DNA from: Bacteroidia bacterium
GTDB taxonomy: Bacteria > Bacteroidota > Bacteroidia > Flavobacteriales > Flavobacteriaceae
NCBI GenBank assembly: GCA_030428865.1
Contig: JAUIEK010000001.1
Location: forward strand, 434,001-498,000
Reading direction: 5' to 3'
Length of the DNA stretch: 64,000 nt
Part shown: one piece after another, positions 17,947-27,009 of the stretch
How positions within the stretch are numbered: the first letter of the stretch is position 1
Layout: every line of letters begins with the position of its first letter
Program-made: the position numbers and the translations under genes
Notes under the pieces: generated by a model
Databases searched by the model: none
Told to the model about the DNA's origin: nothing
What the model saw: the letters and a program-made list of their open reading frames with translations, nothing else

Positions 17947-19101
17947 TTAAGTTGTCGTATTTAAAAGAATTCGGAATGTAGTTCCTGTTCCTATTTCTGA
18001 TTTTTCAACAAAGATTTTTCCTTTGTGATAATCTTCTACAATTCTTTTAGATAATGATAATCCCAAACCCCAACCACGTTTTTTGGTGGTAAATCCGGGC
18101 TTAAAAATTTGTTTAAACTGTGGTTTTGCAATTCCTTTTCCGTTATCTGTTAAATCTATCTTTATTTTATTCGAATCTTCATCTATTTTTAGAGAAATGA
18201 GGCCGTTGCCTTGAATAGCATCAATTGCATTTTTGATCAAGTTCTCAAGAACCCAACCAAATAGTTCAATATTAATGCGTGTATAGATTTCGTTAGAACT
18301 ACTTATAAATTCAAATTGAATTTGTTTGGAACTTCTGGATTCTAAATAGTTAAAAGTTGTTTTGGCAATTTCTACGATGTTACTTTTTTTAAATTCCGGC
18401 AATGATCCTATTTTTGAGAAACGATTTGCAATAGTTGTTAATCGAACAACATCTTTTTCAATCTCGTTTATGTACTTTTCATTAACATTTTCTGCCTTTA
18501 ATATTTCAATCCAACCTAAGAGAGAAGATAAAGGTGTGCCTATTTGATGCGCAGTTTCTTTTGCCATTCCCGTCCAAAGTTTATTTTGTTCTGCAACCTT
18601 ATTAGAACGGAACATCATGTAAATAACAGATAAGAACAAGCCTAAAATCAAAATCAATGCTAATGGATAGTATGTTAATTTTCGTAATAGGTCAGAATTT
18701 CTGTAGTACAATAACTGATGATGATTTTTACCTATCGGAATCACAATTGGCTCATTTTGTGATTGCATAATTTTTAATTGATTTTTTAAATAGATAGAGT
18801 CTTTTGATTTAGTAGTATCAAGATTTCTATAATCTAAAATCACATTTTTATCATCTGTTAAAATAAGCGGAATGTTTTTATTGCTTTCAATTACTTTAGA
18901 TTCTACATTAAAATTATCATTTAGGTTTTGGTTGACAGCAAATTCTCTAGAAGCCAATGCTACTACTTCCATTTTGGTTCGTTCTTCTGTTTTAAAGAGC
19001 TTAAAAAAAGAGTAGGTATTCCATAAAATTAAAGAGACAATTAAGAACGAAATGCCAATTGCTATTCGTTTTAAAAGAAGTGTGTTTCTTGCTATACTCA
19101 T
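17947..19101 (-). CDS. Orphan sensor histidine kinase
   Basis: 384 residues from the ATG at 19101; the frame is open to another ATG at 19128, but a TATATTTG box at 19114-19107 would lie inside that longer form. Two membrane segments (about 13-33 and 145-163) flank a periplasmic sensor of about 110 residues. The HisKA box is AHQIGTPLSSLLGW with phosphoacceptor His185, followed by HATPase boxes NLIKNAIDAI, DNGKGI and GWGLGLSLSKRIV. No response regulator is adjacent, so the partner is elsewhere. The signal is unknown. Confidence 0.9.
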   Translation of the reverse strand: MSIARNTLLLKRIAIGISFLIVSLILWNTYSFFKLFKTEERTKMEVVALASREFAVNQNLNDNFNVESKVIESNKNIPLILTDDKNVILDYRNLDTTKSKDSIYLKNQLKIMQSQNEPIVIPIGKNHHQLLYYRNSDLLRKLTYYPLALILILGLFLSVIYMMFRSNKVAEQNKLWTGMAKETAHQIGTPLSSLLGWIEILKAENVNEKYINEIEKDVVRLTTIANRFSKIGSLPEFKKSNIVEIAKTTFNYLESRSSKQIQFEFISSSNEIYTRINIELFGWVLENLIKNAIDAIQGNGLISLKIDEDSNKIKIDLTDNGKGIAKPQFKQIFKPGFTTKKRGWGLGLSLSKRIVEDYHKGKIFVEKSEIGTGTTFRILLNTTT

Positions 19102-19106
19102 CAAAG

Positions 19107-19114
19107 CAAATATA
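19107..19114 (-). promoter_or_regulatory. Putative -7 box of the histidine kinase gene
   Basis: Minus-strand TATATTTG lies 6 bases before the ATG at 19101. If used, the mRNA would be leaderless or nearly so. No -33 TTG is seen at the usual distance, so it may be chance. Confidence 0.3.
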
Positions 19115-19178
19115 AAGGATTCAGTCATATAACTTATTTCTGAAATTGATAGTATATTTACGAGTCAAAAAGTTACAT

Positions 19179-20039
19179 ATGTTAACGATAACACCAAATG
19201 ATGTTACAACTGGAAAATTACATCAATATCTCTTAGGTGCTGTTGCGCCAAGGCCGATTGCTTTTGCTAGTACGATAGATAAAAAAGGCAGACCAAACCT
19301 ATCGCCTTTTAGTTTTTTTAACGTCTTTGGGGCAAATCCTCCTATCATGATTTTTTCTCCTGCCAGACGCGTACGAGATAATACAACCAAGCATACGTTA
19401 CAAAATATTGAAGTAACAAAAGAGGTGGTTGTGAATGTAGTGAATTATGACATGGTGCATCAAACATCTCTTAGTAGTACAGAATATCCTGAAGGAGTAA
19501 ACGAATTTGAGAAAGCTGGATTTACAATGCTAGAATCAGAAGAAGTAAAACCTTTTCGAGTGGCAGAATCACCTGTGCAGTTTGAGTGCAAAGCGATGGA
19601 TATTATTTATACAGGAAAAGAAGGTGGTGCCGGAAATTTAATTGTTTGTGAGGTAGTGAGAATACATATAAAAGAAGAGGTGTTGGGAGAAGACGGATTG
19701 ATTGATCAGCATAAAATTGATTTGGTGGCAAGAGCCGGAGGAAGTTATTATTCAAGAGCAAGAGATGGCTTTTTTGAGATACCCAAGCCTTTGTCAACTC
19801 TAGGAATAGGAGTAGATCAAATACCTGTTGAAATTAGAGATAGTACTGTGTTAACAGGGAATAATTTAGGTGTGCTGGGAAATGTTGAAGCTTTGCCAAC
19901 AAAAGAATCTGTTGATAACTTTGCAAAAGAACATCCAGAGTTTGTTGGTATAGACCTTGTAAAAAAACATACTTTTGCTAAACAATTTCTAGAAAAAAAT
20001 GATATAGAAAGTGCATGGAAAGTACTTTTGACAAAATAA
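19179..20039 (+). CDS. Flavin reductase family protein (FMN-binding split barrel)
   Basis: 286 residues from the ATG at 19179 (MLTITPNDV); a TTG 11 codons upstream is rejected because those codons look unconserved. The segment GAVAPRPIAFASTIDKKGRPNLSPFSFFNVFGANPPI is the FMN-binding core of the DIM6/NTAB flavin reductase-like family. The C-terminal 100 residues, with a short IDQHKIDLVARAGGSYYSRA segment, are typical of the long bacterial members. It probably binds FMN in the cytoplasm; whether it reduces flavin or another substrate is unknown. DUF3127 follows 10 bases later. Confidence 0.88.
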   Translation: MLTITPNDVTTGKLHQYLLGAVAPRPIAFASTIDKKGRPNLSPFSFFNVFGANPPIMIFSPARRVRDNTTKHTLQNIEVTKEVVVNVVNYDMVHQTSLSSTEYPEGVNEFEKAGFTMLESEEVKPFRVAESPVQFECKAMDIIYTGKEGGAGNLIVCEVVRIHIKEEVLGEDGLIDQHKIDLVARAGGSYYSRARDGFFEIPKPLSTLGIGVDQIPVEIRDSTVLTGNNLGVLGNVEALPTKESVDNFAKEHPEFVGIDLVKKHTFAKQFLEKNDIESAWKVLLTK

Positions 20040-20049
20040 AACTAGTAGT

Positions 20050-20418
20050 ATGGAAGTAATCGGAAAAATAAAACTAATAGGAGAAACACAAACTTTTGGT
20101 TCTAACGGATTTAGAAAAAGAGAGTTAGTGGTTACTACAGATGAGCAATACCCGCAAATGTTAATGATTGAATTTATTCAAGATAAGACAGATTTGTTAA
20201 ATAATTATTCTGTAGGACAAGACGTAAAAGTGTCGATTAATCTTAGAGGAAGAGAATGGATTAATCCTCAAGGAGAAGCAAAATATTTTAATTCAATTCA
20301 GGGTTGGAGAATAGAAAATCTTTCTCAAGCAACATCGAATCAAGAATTGCCACCAGCAGATCAGTTTGAGCCTATTTCTGATTTTAAGGATGAGGAACCA
20401 GATGATTTACCTTTTTAA
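20050..20418 (+). CDS. DUF3127 (OB-fold, single-strand-binding-like) protein
   Basis: 122 residues. It starts MEVIGKIKLIGETQTFGSNGFRKRELVV and contains the YPQMLMIEFIQDKTDLL and GREWINPQGEAKYFNSIQGWRI segments that define DUF3127, a Bacteroidota family with an OB-fold related to SSB and PriB. The tail is acidic (DEEPDDLPF), like the SSB C-terminal tip that recruits repair proteins. A role in single-stranded nucleic-acid binding is inference. It is probably co-transcribed with the flavin reductase. Confidence 0.88.
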   Translation: MEVIGKIKLIGETQTFGSNGFRKRELVVTTDEQYPQMLMIEFIQDKTDLLNNYSVGQDVKVSINLRGREWINPQGEAKYFNSIQGWRIENLSQATSNQELPPADQFEPISDFKDEEPDDLPF

Positions 20419-20444
20419 AAAGTTGAAAAAAATAAACTATAACT

Positions 20445-20472
20445 AAAAAACCTCGCAAGTGCGAGGTTTTTT
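20445..20472. terminator. Bidirectional terminator between DUF3127 and groEL
   Basis: AAAAAACCTCGC (20445-20456) pairs with GCGAGGTTTTTT (20461-20472) around the loop AAGT. T-runs on both strands let it end the DUF3127 transcript and the convergent groEL transcript. Confidence 0.88.
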
Positions 20473-20497
20473 GTTTTCTTAAGTAGAAAGAATGCTG

Positions 20498-22144
<1,647 letters not shown>

Positions 22145-22157
22145 TTAAGGTTAGAAA

Positions 22158-22433
22158 TTAAATGATTGCTAAGATGTCGCTTTCGCGCATCATTAAATAA
22201 TCAGTTCCTTCTAGTTTTAATTCTGTTCCAGAGTATTTACCATAAAGAACTGTATCACCAACTTTAACTGTTAGTGGCTCATCTTTTTTGCCATTTCCTA
22301 TGGCAACTACAGTTCCTTTTTGGGGTTTTTCTTTTGCATTGTCTGGAATAATAATACCTGAAGCGGTAGTGGTCTCTGCAGCAGCAGGTTCTACAAGAAC
22401 TCTATCTGCTAAAGGTTTAATGTTTAATCCCAT
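22158..22433 (-). CDS. groS: Co-chaperonin GroES (Hsp10)
   Basis: 91 residues. It starts [17 protein letters not shown] and includes the mobile-loop segment [25 protein letters not shown] and the closing [13 protein letters not shown]. It caps the GroEL ring. It is the first gene of the groES-groEL unit; an unusual inverted-repeat region precedes it. Confidence 0.99.
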   Translation of the reverse strand: MGLNIKPLADRVLVEPAAAETTTASGIIIPDNAKEKPQKGTVVAIGNGKKDEPLTVKVGDTVLYGKYSGTELKLEGTDYLMMRESDILAII

Positions 22434-22476
22434 TTGTATAGTTTTAAAGAATTGATTTAAATTTTCAGTGGGATTT

Positions 22477-22510
22477 TGTCAGAAAGTATGCCAATATCTT
22501 TTTGCTGACA
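22477..22510 (-). promoter_or_regulatory. Inverted repeat with a -24/-12-like core upstream of groES
   Basis: Reading the minus strand, TGTCAG (22510-22505), 10 bases, TTGGCA (22494-22489), 6 bases and CTGACA (22482-22477) form a symmetric arrangement. TTGGCA followed by TGA has nearly the GG-N10-GC spacing of sigma-54 promoters, but the -12 GC is GA here. I find no CIRCE element and no clean TAnnTTTG box in the region. The groES ATG is 44 bases downstream. Confidence 0.4.
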
Positions 22511-22550
22511 TTATTTCCAAATAGAGTTAATTATCATTTTTTTTGAAAAT

Positions 22551-22585
22551 AAAAAATGCCAACGTGTCAGAAACGTTGGCATTTT
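22551..22585 (-). terminator. Intrinsic terminator after secG
   Basis: AAAATGCCAACGT (22553-22565) pairs perfectly over 13 bases with ACGTTGGCATTTT (22573-22585), with a 7-base loop. On the minus strand it ends in T6. It separates the secG unit from groES. Confidence 0.88.
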
Positions 22586-22608
22586 GATCATTTTATTAAT
22601 TCAGTTGT

Positions 22609-22929
22609 TTATTGAACTGAATCTTTAGTATTATCTTGAGTAGTAGTAGGCTCTACATTCTCTAGTTTATTATCTATTTGAACATTATTAGCTGAACTTC
22701 TTGGAATGGCAAAGTTTGACAATAATATTAATGCAAACATGGCAATTGCCAATGTCCATGTGGTTCTATCTAGGAAATTATTGGTGTTTTGAACACCTCC
22801 TATAGATTGTGATCCGCCTCCGCCAAAAGAAGATGATAAACCTCCTCCTTTTGGATTTTGTACCATAACAATTAATATTAATGCAACTGCAACAATTAAG
22901 ATCAATATAATAAAAGCAGTGTAACTCAT
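22609..22929 (-). CDS. secG: Preprotein translocase subunit SecG
   Basis: 106 residues. Two membrane segments (about 4-22 and 56-76) flank the conserved loop VQNPKGGGLSSSFGGGGSQSIGGV. The C-terminal tail is acidic and Asn/Thr rich. SecG assists SecYEG/SecA export at the inner membrane. Its start overlaps the stop of the upstream TPR-like gene (ATGA, 22926-22929), so translation is probably coupled. Confidence 0.96.
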   Translation of the reverse strand: MSYTAFIILILIVAVALILIVMVQNPKGGGLSSSFGGGGSQSIGGVQNTNNFLDRTTWTLAIAMFALILLSNFAIPRSSANNVQIDNKLENVEPTTTQDNTKDSVQ

Positions 22930-23633
22930 AATTTTTTCTGTTTAAGAATTTTAATTCTTTTAATTTGGTCTGCAAAGAAACCACTTTTTTCTGGATATTT
23001 CAAACTCAAAATTTCATAGGCTTTTATGGCTTTTGCATATTTTTTTTGTTCTAAATAAACCTGAGCAAGTGTTTCTGTCATTAATGACTTATCAGATTTA
23101 AGCTCAGGAATTAAGGTGATAATTTCCTGACCTTTACTAATGGGAATGATTTTTGGATTACTTTCTATAAAACGATCAATCATTTTTTCTTTTTCTGATT
23201 TTTGATTGGTTTGCTTTCTTGCAATAGGTTGGTGAGTAGAAAGTTGTAACCACTCATTAAAAGAGTGTTTATCTTGCTCTGTAAACTGAAAGGGTTTGCC
23301 AGTGATTGGTTCTTGTTTTGTTTCAGGCTCAGATATAGGAACGAAAATGACATCCTCTTTAATTTCTGGATAAATTTCTTCTTTTTTCTTAAATATTTCG
23401 GATGTGATGAAATCAAATAAAGTAGCTCTATCTGTTGTGTGAGCCGCTGTTATTTTTAATTCATGATTGTAACGAAAGCTATCTGTATTTTTTAATGTAA
23501 TTAAATGAAGCGCTCTTGCCGATTGGAAAAAAGGGTACTGATTTATTACTTCTTTAAGCTTCGTTAGATGCTCATTTTTTAATGCTTCAGGATTTTTTAA
23601 TAGCGCTGTGTATGTGTTTTTAGAAATTACCAT
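22926..23633 (-). CDS. Conserved hypothetical protein with C-terminal TPR-like repeat
   Basis: 235 residues, no signal peptide. Residues 1-75 are helical (TYTALLKNPEALKNEHLTKLKEVINQYPFFQSARALHL), the middle is polar and Gln/Lys/Glu rich, and the C-terminal LAQVYLEQKKYAKAIKAYEILSLKYPEKSGFF is a tetratricopeptide-like unit. The function is unknown. It is locked between lptE (7-base overlap) and secG (4-base overlap), an arrangement that suggests a role in envelope protein or lipopolysaccharide export. Confidence 0.7.
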   Translation of the reverse strand: MVISKNTYTALLKNPEALKNEHLTKLKEVINQYPFFQSARALHLITLKNTDSFRYNHELKITAAHTTDRATLFDFITSEIFKKKEEIYPEIKEDVIFVPISEPETKQEPITGKPFQFTEQDKHSFNEWLQLSTHQPIARKQTNQKSEKEKMIDRFIESNPKIIPISKGQEIITLIPELKSDKSLMTETLAQVYLEQKKYAKAIKAYEILSLKYPEKSGFFADQIKRIKILKQKKL

Positions 23634-24133
23634 TTAGCAAGAGAAGCATTAAAAATATCTTGTGTTATTCTTTCTAATATTTCAGACAAAGCATTATCTA
23701 GAACGCCGCCAACTAATTGAGAGCTGGCATCAAAATCTGAATAAAAAGAGAATTGTTTTTCAAAATTATCTTCTTCTTTTAATTTATTGTAATATCGAAC
23801 ATTAATGGTAATTGTTAACCTGTTTTGAGCCGCAGTTTGCTGTGATGTGGCACTCATTGGGTTGACTCGGTAACCTGTGATTTCACCCTCAAAACGTAAA
23901 TCTCCATTGCTTTTTACTAAGCTCAAGTTTGTTTGCCTTAAAAATAAATCTTGTAAATCTTGAGTGAATCTCTGACTTAATGTAGGCTCTACCAAAGGAG
24001 CTTGATTTTGAAAAAAATCAACTTGAATAGTTTTCGCATTTCCTTCATCTCCGCCACTAAAAGAATAAATTCCGCAAGAAGTTAAGTGAATCGTGATTAG
24101 AATAAAAAAATAAATGTAGAACAGCTTCTTCAT
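23627..24133 (-). CDS. lptE: LptE-family outer-membrane LPS-assembly lipoprotein
   Basis: 168 residues. The lipoprotein signal ends at HLTSCGIYSFSGG, with the mature Cys20. The body has the LptE pattern: TIQVDFFQNQAPLVEPTLSQRFTQDLQDLFLRQTNL, then FEGEITGYRV and a C-terminal LSEILERITQDIFNASLAKW. LptE plugs the LptD barrel that inserts LPS in the outer membrane. It starts inside the end of the sigma-54 activator gene (4-base overlap), so the two are co-expressed. Confidence 0.9.
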   Translation of the reverse strand: MKKLFYIYFFILITIHLTSCGIYSFSGGDEGNAKTIQVDFFQNQAPLVEPTLSQRFTQDLQDLFLRQTNLSLVKSNGDLRFEGEITGYRVNPMSATSQQTAAQNRLTITINVRYYNKLKEEDNFEKQFSFYSDFDASSQLVGGVLDNALSEILERITQDIFNASLAKW

Positions 24134-25359
24134 AAGTCATATTGTTTGATTTTTCGATACAAGGTTCTTTCCGAAATTCCTAACTCTTGTGCAGCCAATT
24201 TACGTTTTCCATTATTCTTTTCCAATGACTTTTTAATCATCTCAATTTCCTTTTCTTGTAGCGATAAACTCTCATGTTCTTCAACGGTTTCAGCATAGTC
24301 ATAATTACTGTTGCTGGCAGCGTTTTGTTGTGGTAGCTGAACAACTTCTATATCTGAATTCTCCAGCTCATGATCTTCGTATATTTTCTGAATTAATTTC
24401 TGATTTTCAGCCTGTACCTCTTTAGAGTTTCCGTGCTCCATCAATTCTAATGTTAGTTTTTTTAGATCGTTGATGTCATTTCTCATGTCAAACAAAACTT
24501 TGTACATGATATCCCTTTCCGTAGCAAAGTCGTTTTTATTAGAGGAAGTGCTAACTAATGCGGGTAAGTTTGAATTGTTATTAGGTAAATAGGAACTTAA
24601 TTTTTCTGCTGTGATTTGTCTATTTTCTTCTATTACAGATATTTGTTCAGCAATATTTTTTAGCTGACGGATGTTCCCTGGGAAATAATAATTCAACAAA
24701 ACTCGAGAAGCGTCTTCGTCTAGTCGAATAGTGGGCATTCTGTATTTTTGAGCAAAATCTGAAGCAAACTTCCTAAATAATAAGTGAATATCTTGTTTTC
24801 GATTTCTTAAAGCGGGAAGATAAATTTCTACGGTGCTTAATCGATAATACAAATCTTCTCTAAACTTGTTTTTAGTAATTGCCTCATGCATATCAATATT
24901 AGTGGCAGCAACAATTCTTACATTGGTTTTTTGTACTTGAGAAGATCCTACTTTTATAAATTCACCATTTTCCAGAACACGCAGTAATCTTACTTGAGTG
25001 GTTAAAGGCAATTCTCCTACTTCATCAAGAAAAATTGTACCGCCATCAGCTACCTCGAAATATCCTTTTCGAGTGGAAGTTGCTCCTGTAAAAGCGCCTT
25101 TTTCATGGCCAAATAATTCACTATCAATTGTTCCTTCTGGAATTGCTCCACAGTTTACAGCAATATACTTTGCGTGTTTTCTATGAGATAATTGATGAAT
25201 AATTTTAGGAATACTCTCTTTACCAACACCACTTTCACCTGTTACCAAAACGGAGATATCGGTAGGTGCAACACGCATGGCTTTTTCTATAGAACGATTT
25301 AGTTGTATATCATTACCAATAATTCCAAAACGTTGTTTTATAGCTTGTAAATTTTCCAT
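24130..25359 (-). CDS. Sigma-54-dependent transcriptional activator without receiver domain
   Basis: 409 residues. The AAA+ domain starts almost at once, with Walker A GESGVGKE at 41-48, the sigma-54 contact loop GAFTGA at 88-93 and ATNIDMHEAI following. There is no N-terminal response-regulator or GAF domain. A 100-residue polar linker leads to the C-terminal Fis-type helix-turn-helix (GKRKLAAQELGISERTLYRKIKQYDL). Without an input domain it may be constitutively active or controlled by level or a partner. It is between miaB (1-base gap) and lptE. Confidence 0.94.
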   Translation of the reverse strand: MENLQAIKQRFGIIGNDIQLNRSIEKAMRVAPTDISVLVTGESGVGKESIPKIIHQLSHRKHAKYIAVNCGAIPEGTIDSELFGHEKGAFTGATSTRKGYFEVADGGTIFLDEVGELPLTTQVRLLRVLENGEFIKVGSSQVQKTNVRIVAATNIDMHEAITKNKFREDLYYRLSTVEIYLPALRNRKQDIHLLFRKFASDFAQKYRMPTIRLDEDASRVLLNYYFPGNIRQLKNIAEQISVIEENRQITAEKLSSYLPNNNSNLPALVSTSSNKNDFATERDIMYKVLFDMRNDINDLKKLTLELMEHGNSKEVQAENQKLIQKIYEDHELENSDIEVVQLPQQNAASNSNYDYAETVEEHESLSLQEKEIEMIKKSLEKNNGKRKLAAQELGISERTLYRKIKQYDL

Positions 25360-25360
25360 T

Positions 25361-26815
25361 TTAATTATTGTCTGAATATCCTACAGCAGTTCCTAATAAT
25401 GTAGTTGAAGTACAATCATTAATTTTCACATTTACAAAATCGCCCATTTTATAGTGTTCTTTAGGAAAAACTACCACTGTATTTTGCGTATTTCGCCCTT
25501 TCCATTCATTAGGATTTTTCTTGGAAGTTCCTTCTATTAACACTTCTTGGATTTGTCCCACATGTTCTTTTGCTCTGTATAAGCTATGTTTTTGTTGCAA
25601 GTTGATAATTTCTTGTAAGCGCCTTTTTTTCGTTTCTAAAGAAACATCATCTGTCATCTTCTTAGCGGCTAATGTGCCAGGTCTTTCTGAATAGGCAAAC
25701 ATGAAACCAAAGCTATACTTTACATGTTCCATCAAATCCAGTGTATCTTTATGGTCTTCTTCCGTTTCGCCACAAAAACCAGCAATCATATCTTGACTTA
25801 ATGCCATTTCTGGAATTATTTTGTAAATATTGTCAACTAATTCCATGTATTCTTCTCTTGTATGTTGACGATTCATGGCTTTTAGTATTGCATTGCTTCC
25901 ACTTTGTACAGGTAAGTGAATATACTTGCAAATATTTTTGTGTTTTGCCATTACATGAATCACATCAAGTGTCATGTCTTGTGGATTTGAAGTAGAAAAA
26001 CGGAATCGAATTTTAGGAAATTCGGTAGCGCACATATCTAAAAGTTGTGCAAAATCGACTGCAGTTGCTTGAGCCATCTCTGAAGCATTTTTGAAATCTT
26101 TCTTGAGTCCGCCACCATACCATAAATAACTATCTACATTTTGCCCTAGTAAAGTAATTTCTTTAAAATTCTTTTCCTGCATAGATCGAATTTCTTCTAG
26201 AATACTTTTAGGATCTCTGCTTCGCTCACGTCCGCGAGTAAACGGAACAACACAAAAAGTGCACATATTGTCGCAACCTCTTGTGATTGATACAAAAGCA
26301 GAAACACCATTTGAGTTTAAACGAACAGGAGAAACATCTCCGTAAGTTTCATCCTTGGATAGAATTACGTTGACCGCATCTCTTCCTGCTTCTACTTCTT
26401 CAATTAAGTTGGGTAAGTCACGGTACGCATCTGGACCAACAACTAAATCCACAATTTTTTCTTCTTCTAAAAACTTTGCTTTTAAACGTTCTGCCATACA
26501 ACCCAAAACACCCACTTTCATCTTCGGATTTCTATTTTTTGCGTGGTTGTATTTTTGTAGTCGGTTCCTTACTGTTTGTTCTGCCTTTTCACGAATAGAA
26601 CAAGTATTTACAAGAACTAAGTCAGCGTCATCTAAACTTTGAGTAGTATTATATCCTTGCTCAGATAAGATAGCTGCTACAATCTCACTATCGTTCATAT
26701 TCATTTGGCAGCCATAACTTTCTATAAATAACTTTTTATTGTTACTTTCTTTTTGTTGTGTTATAAGTGCTTTTCCTTGTTTCTTTTCGTCAATTACTTT
26801 TTCTATCTGTTCCAT
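25361..26815 (-). CDS. miaB: tRNA-2-methylthio-N6-dimethylallyladenosine synthase
   Basis: 484 residues. An N-terminal MTTase domain has three cluster cysteines including Cys36 in YGCQMNMNDSE. The radical-SAM motif CDNMCTFCVVPFTRGRERSR is followed by the barrel and a C-terminal TRAM domain. It adds methylthio groups to i6A37 of tRNAs. A strong promoter sits 18-50 bases upstream, and miaB is the first gene of the five-gene unit ending at secG. Confidence 0.97.
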   Translation of the reverse strand: MEQIEKVIDEKKQGKALITQQKESNNKKLFIESYGCQMNMNDSEIVAAILSEQGYNTTQSLDDADLVLVNTCSIREKAEQTVRNRLQKYNHAKNRNPKMKVGVLGCMAERLKAKFLEEEKIVDLVVGPDAYRDLPNLIEEVEAGRDAVNVILSKDETYGDVSPVRLNSNGVSAFVSITRGCDNMCTFCVVPFTRGRERSRDPKSILEEIRSMQEKNFKEITLLGQNVDSYLWYGGGLKKDFKNASEMAQATAVDFAQLLDMCATEFPKIRFRFSTSNPQDMTLDVIHVMAKHKNICKYIHLPVQSGSNAILKAMNRQHTREEYMELVDNIYKIIPEMALSQDMIAGFCGETEEDHKDTLDLMEHVKYSFGFMFAYSERPGTLAAKKMTDDVSLETKKRRLQEIINLQQKHSLYRAKEHVGQIQEVLIEGTSKKNPNEWKGRNTQNTVVVFPKEHYKMGDFVNVKINDCTSTTLLGTAVGYSDNN

Positions 26816-26832
26816 GCTCGAAAAATTGGCTA

Positions 26833-26865
26833 CAAAGATACATTAAATTACAAACATGTGACAAA
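26833..26865 (-). promoter_or_regulatory. Promoter of the miaB-secG transcription unit
   Basis: On the minus strand TTTG (26865-26862), exactly 21 bases, then TATCTTTG (26840-26833): a full match to the Bacteroidota consensus TTTG-N~21-TAnnTTTG. The ATG of miaB is 18 bases downstream of the -7 box. Confidence 0.75.
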
Positions 26866-26945
26866 TTGACATGAAAAATTAAAGCTTTTAATGTTAAGAA
26901 ACTGTGTAGATTTTGTGATAAAATGAACGATAAAAAAAAACTCTA

Positions 26946-26953
26946 TACTTTTG
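26946..26953 (+). promoter_or_regulatory. Putative -7 box of topA
   Basis: TACTTTTG fits TAnnTTTG and is 56 bases upstream of the topA ATG. A TTTTG occurs at 26911-26915, farther upstream than the usual spacing. Confidence 0.45.
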
Positions 26954-27009
26954 CAGCTTAAGATCATTCTTTAAAAACAGATTGATTTTGAATTTAATAA
27001 AATAAGTAA

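Noticed and set aside
22441..22550. CIRCE element upstream of groES
   Set aside because: The TTAGCACTC-N9-GAGTGCTAA pattern is absent; the repeat present is TGTCAG/CTGACA.
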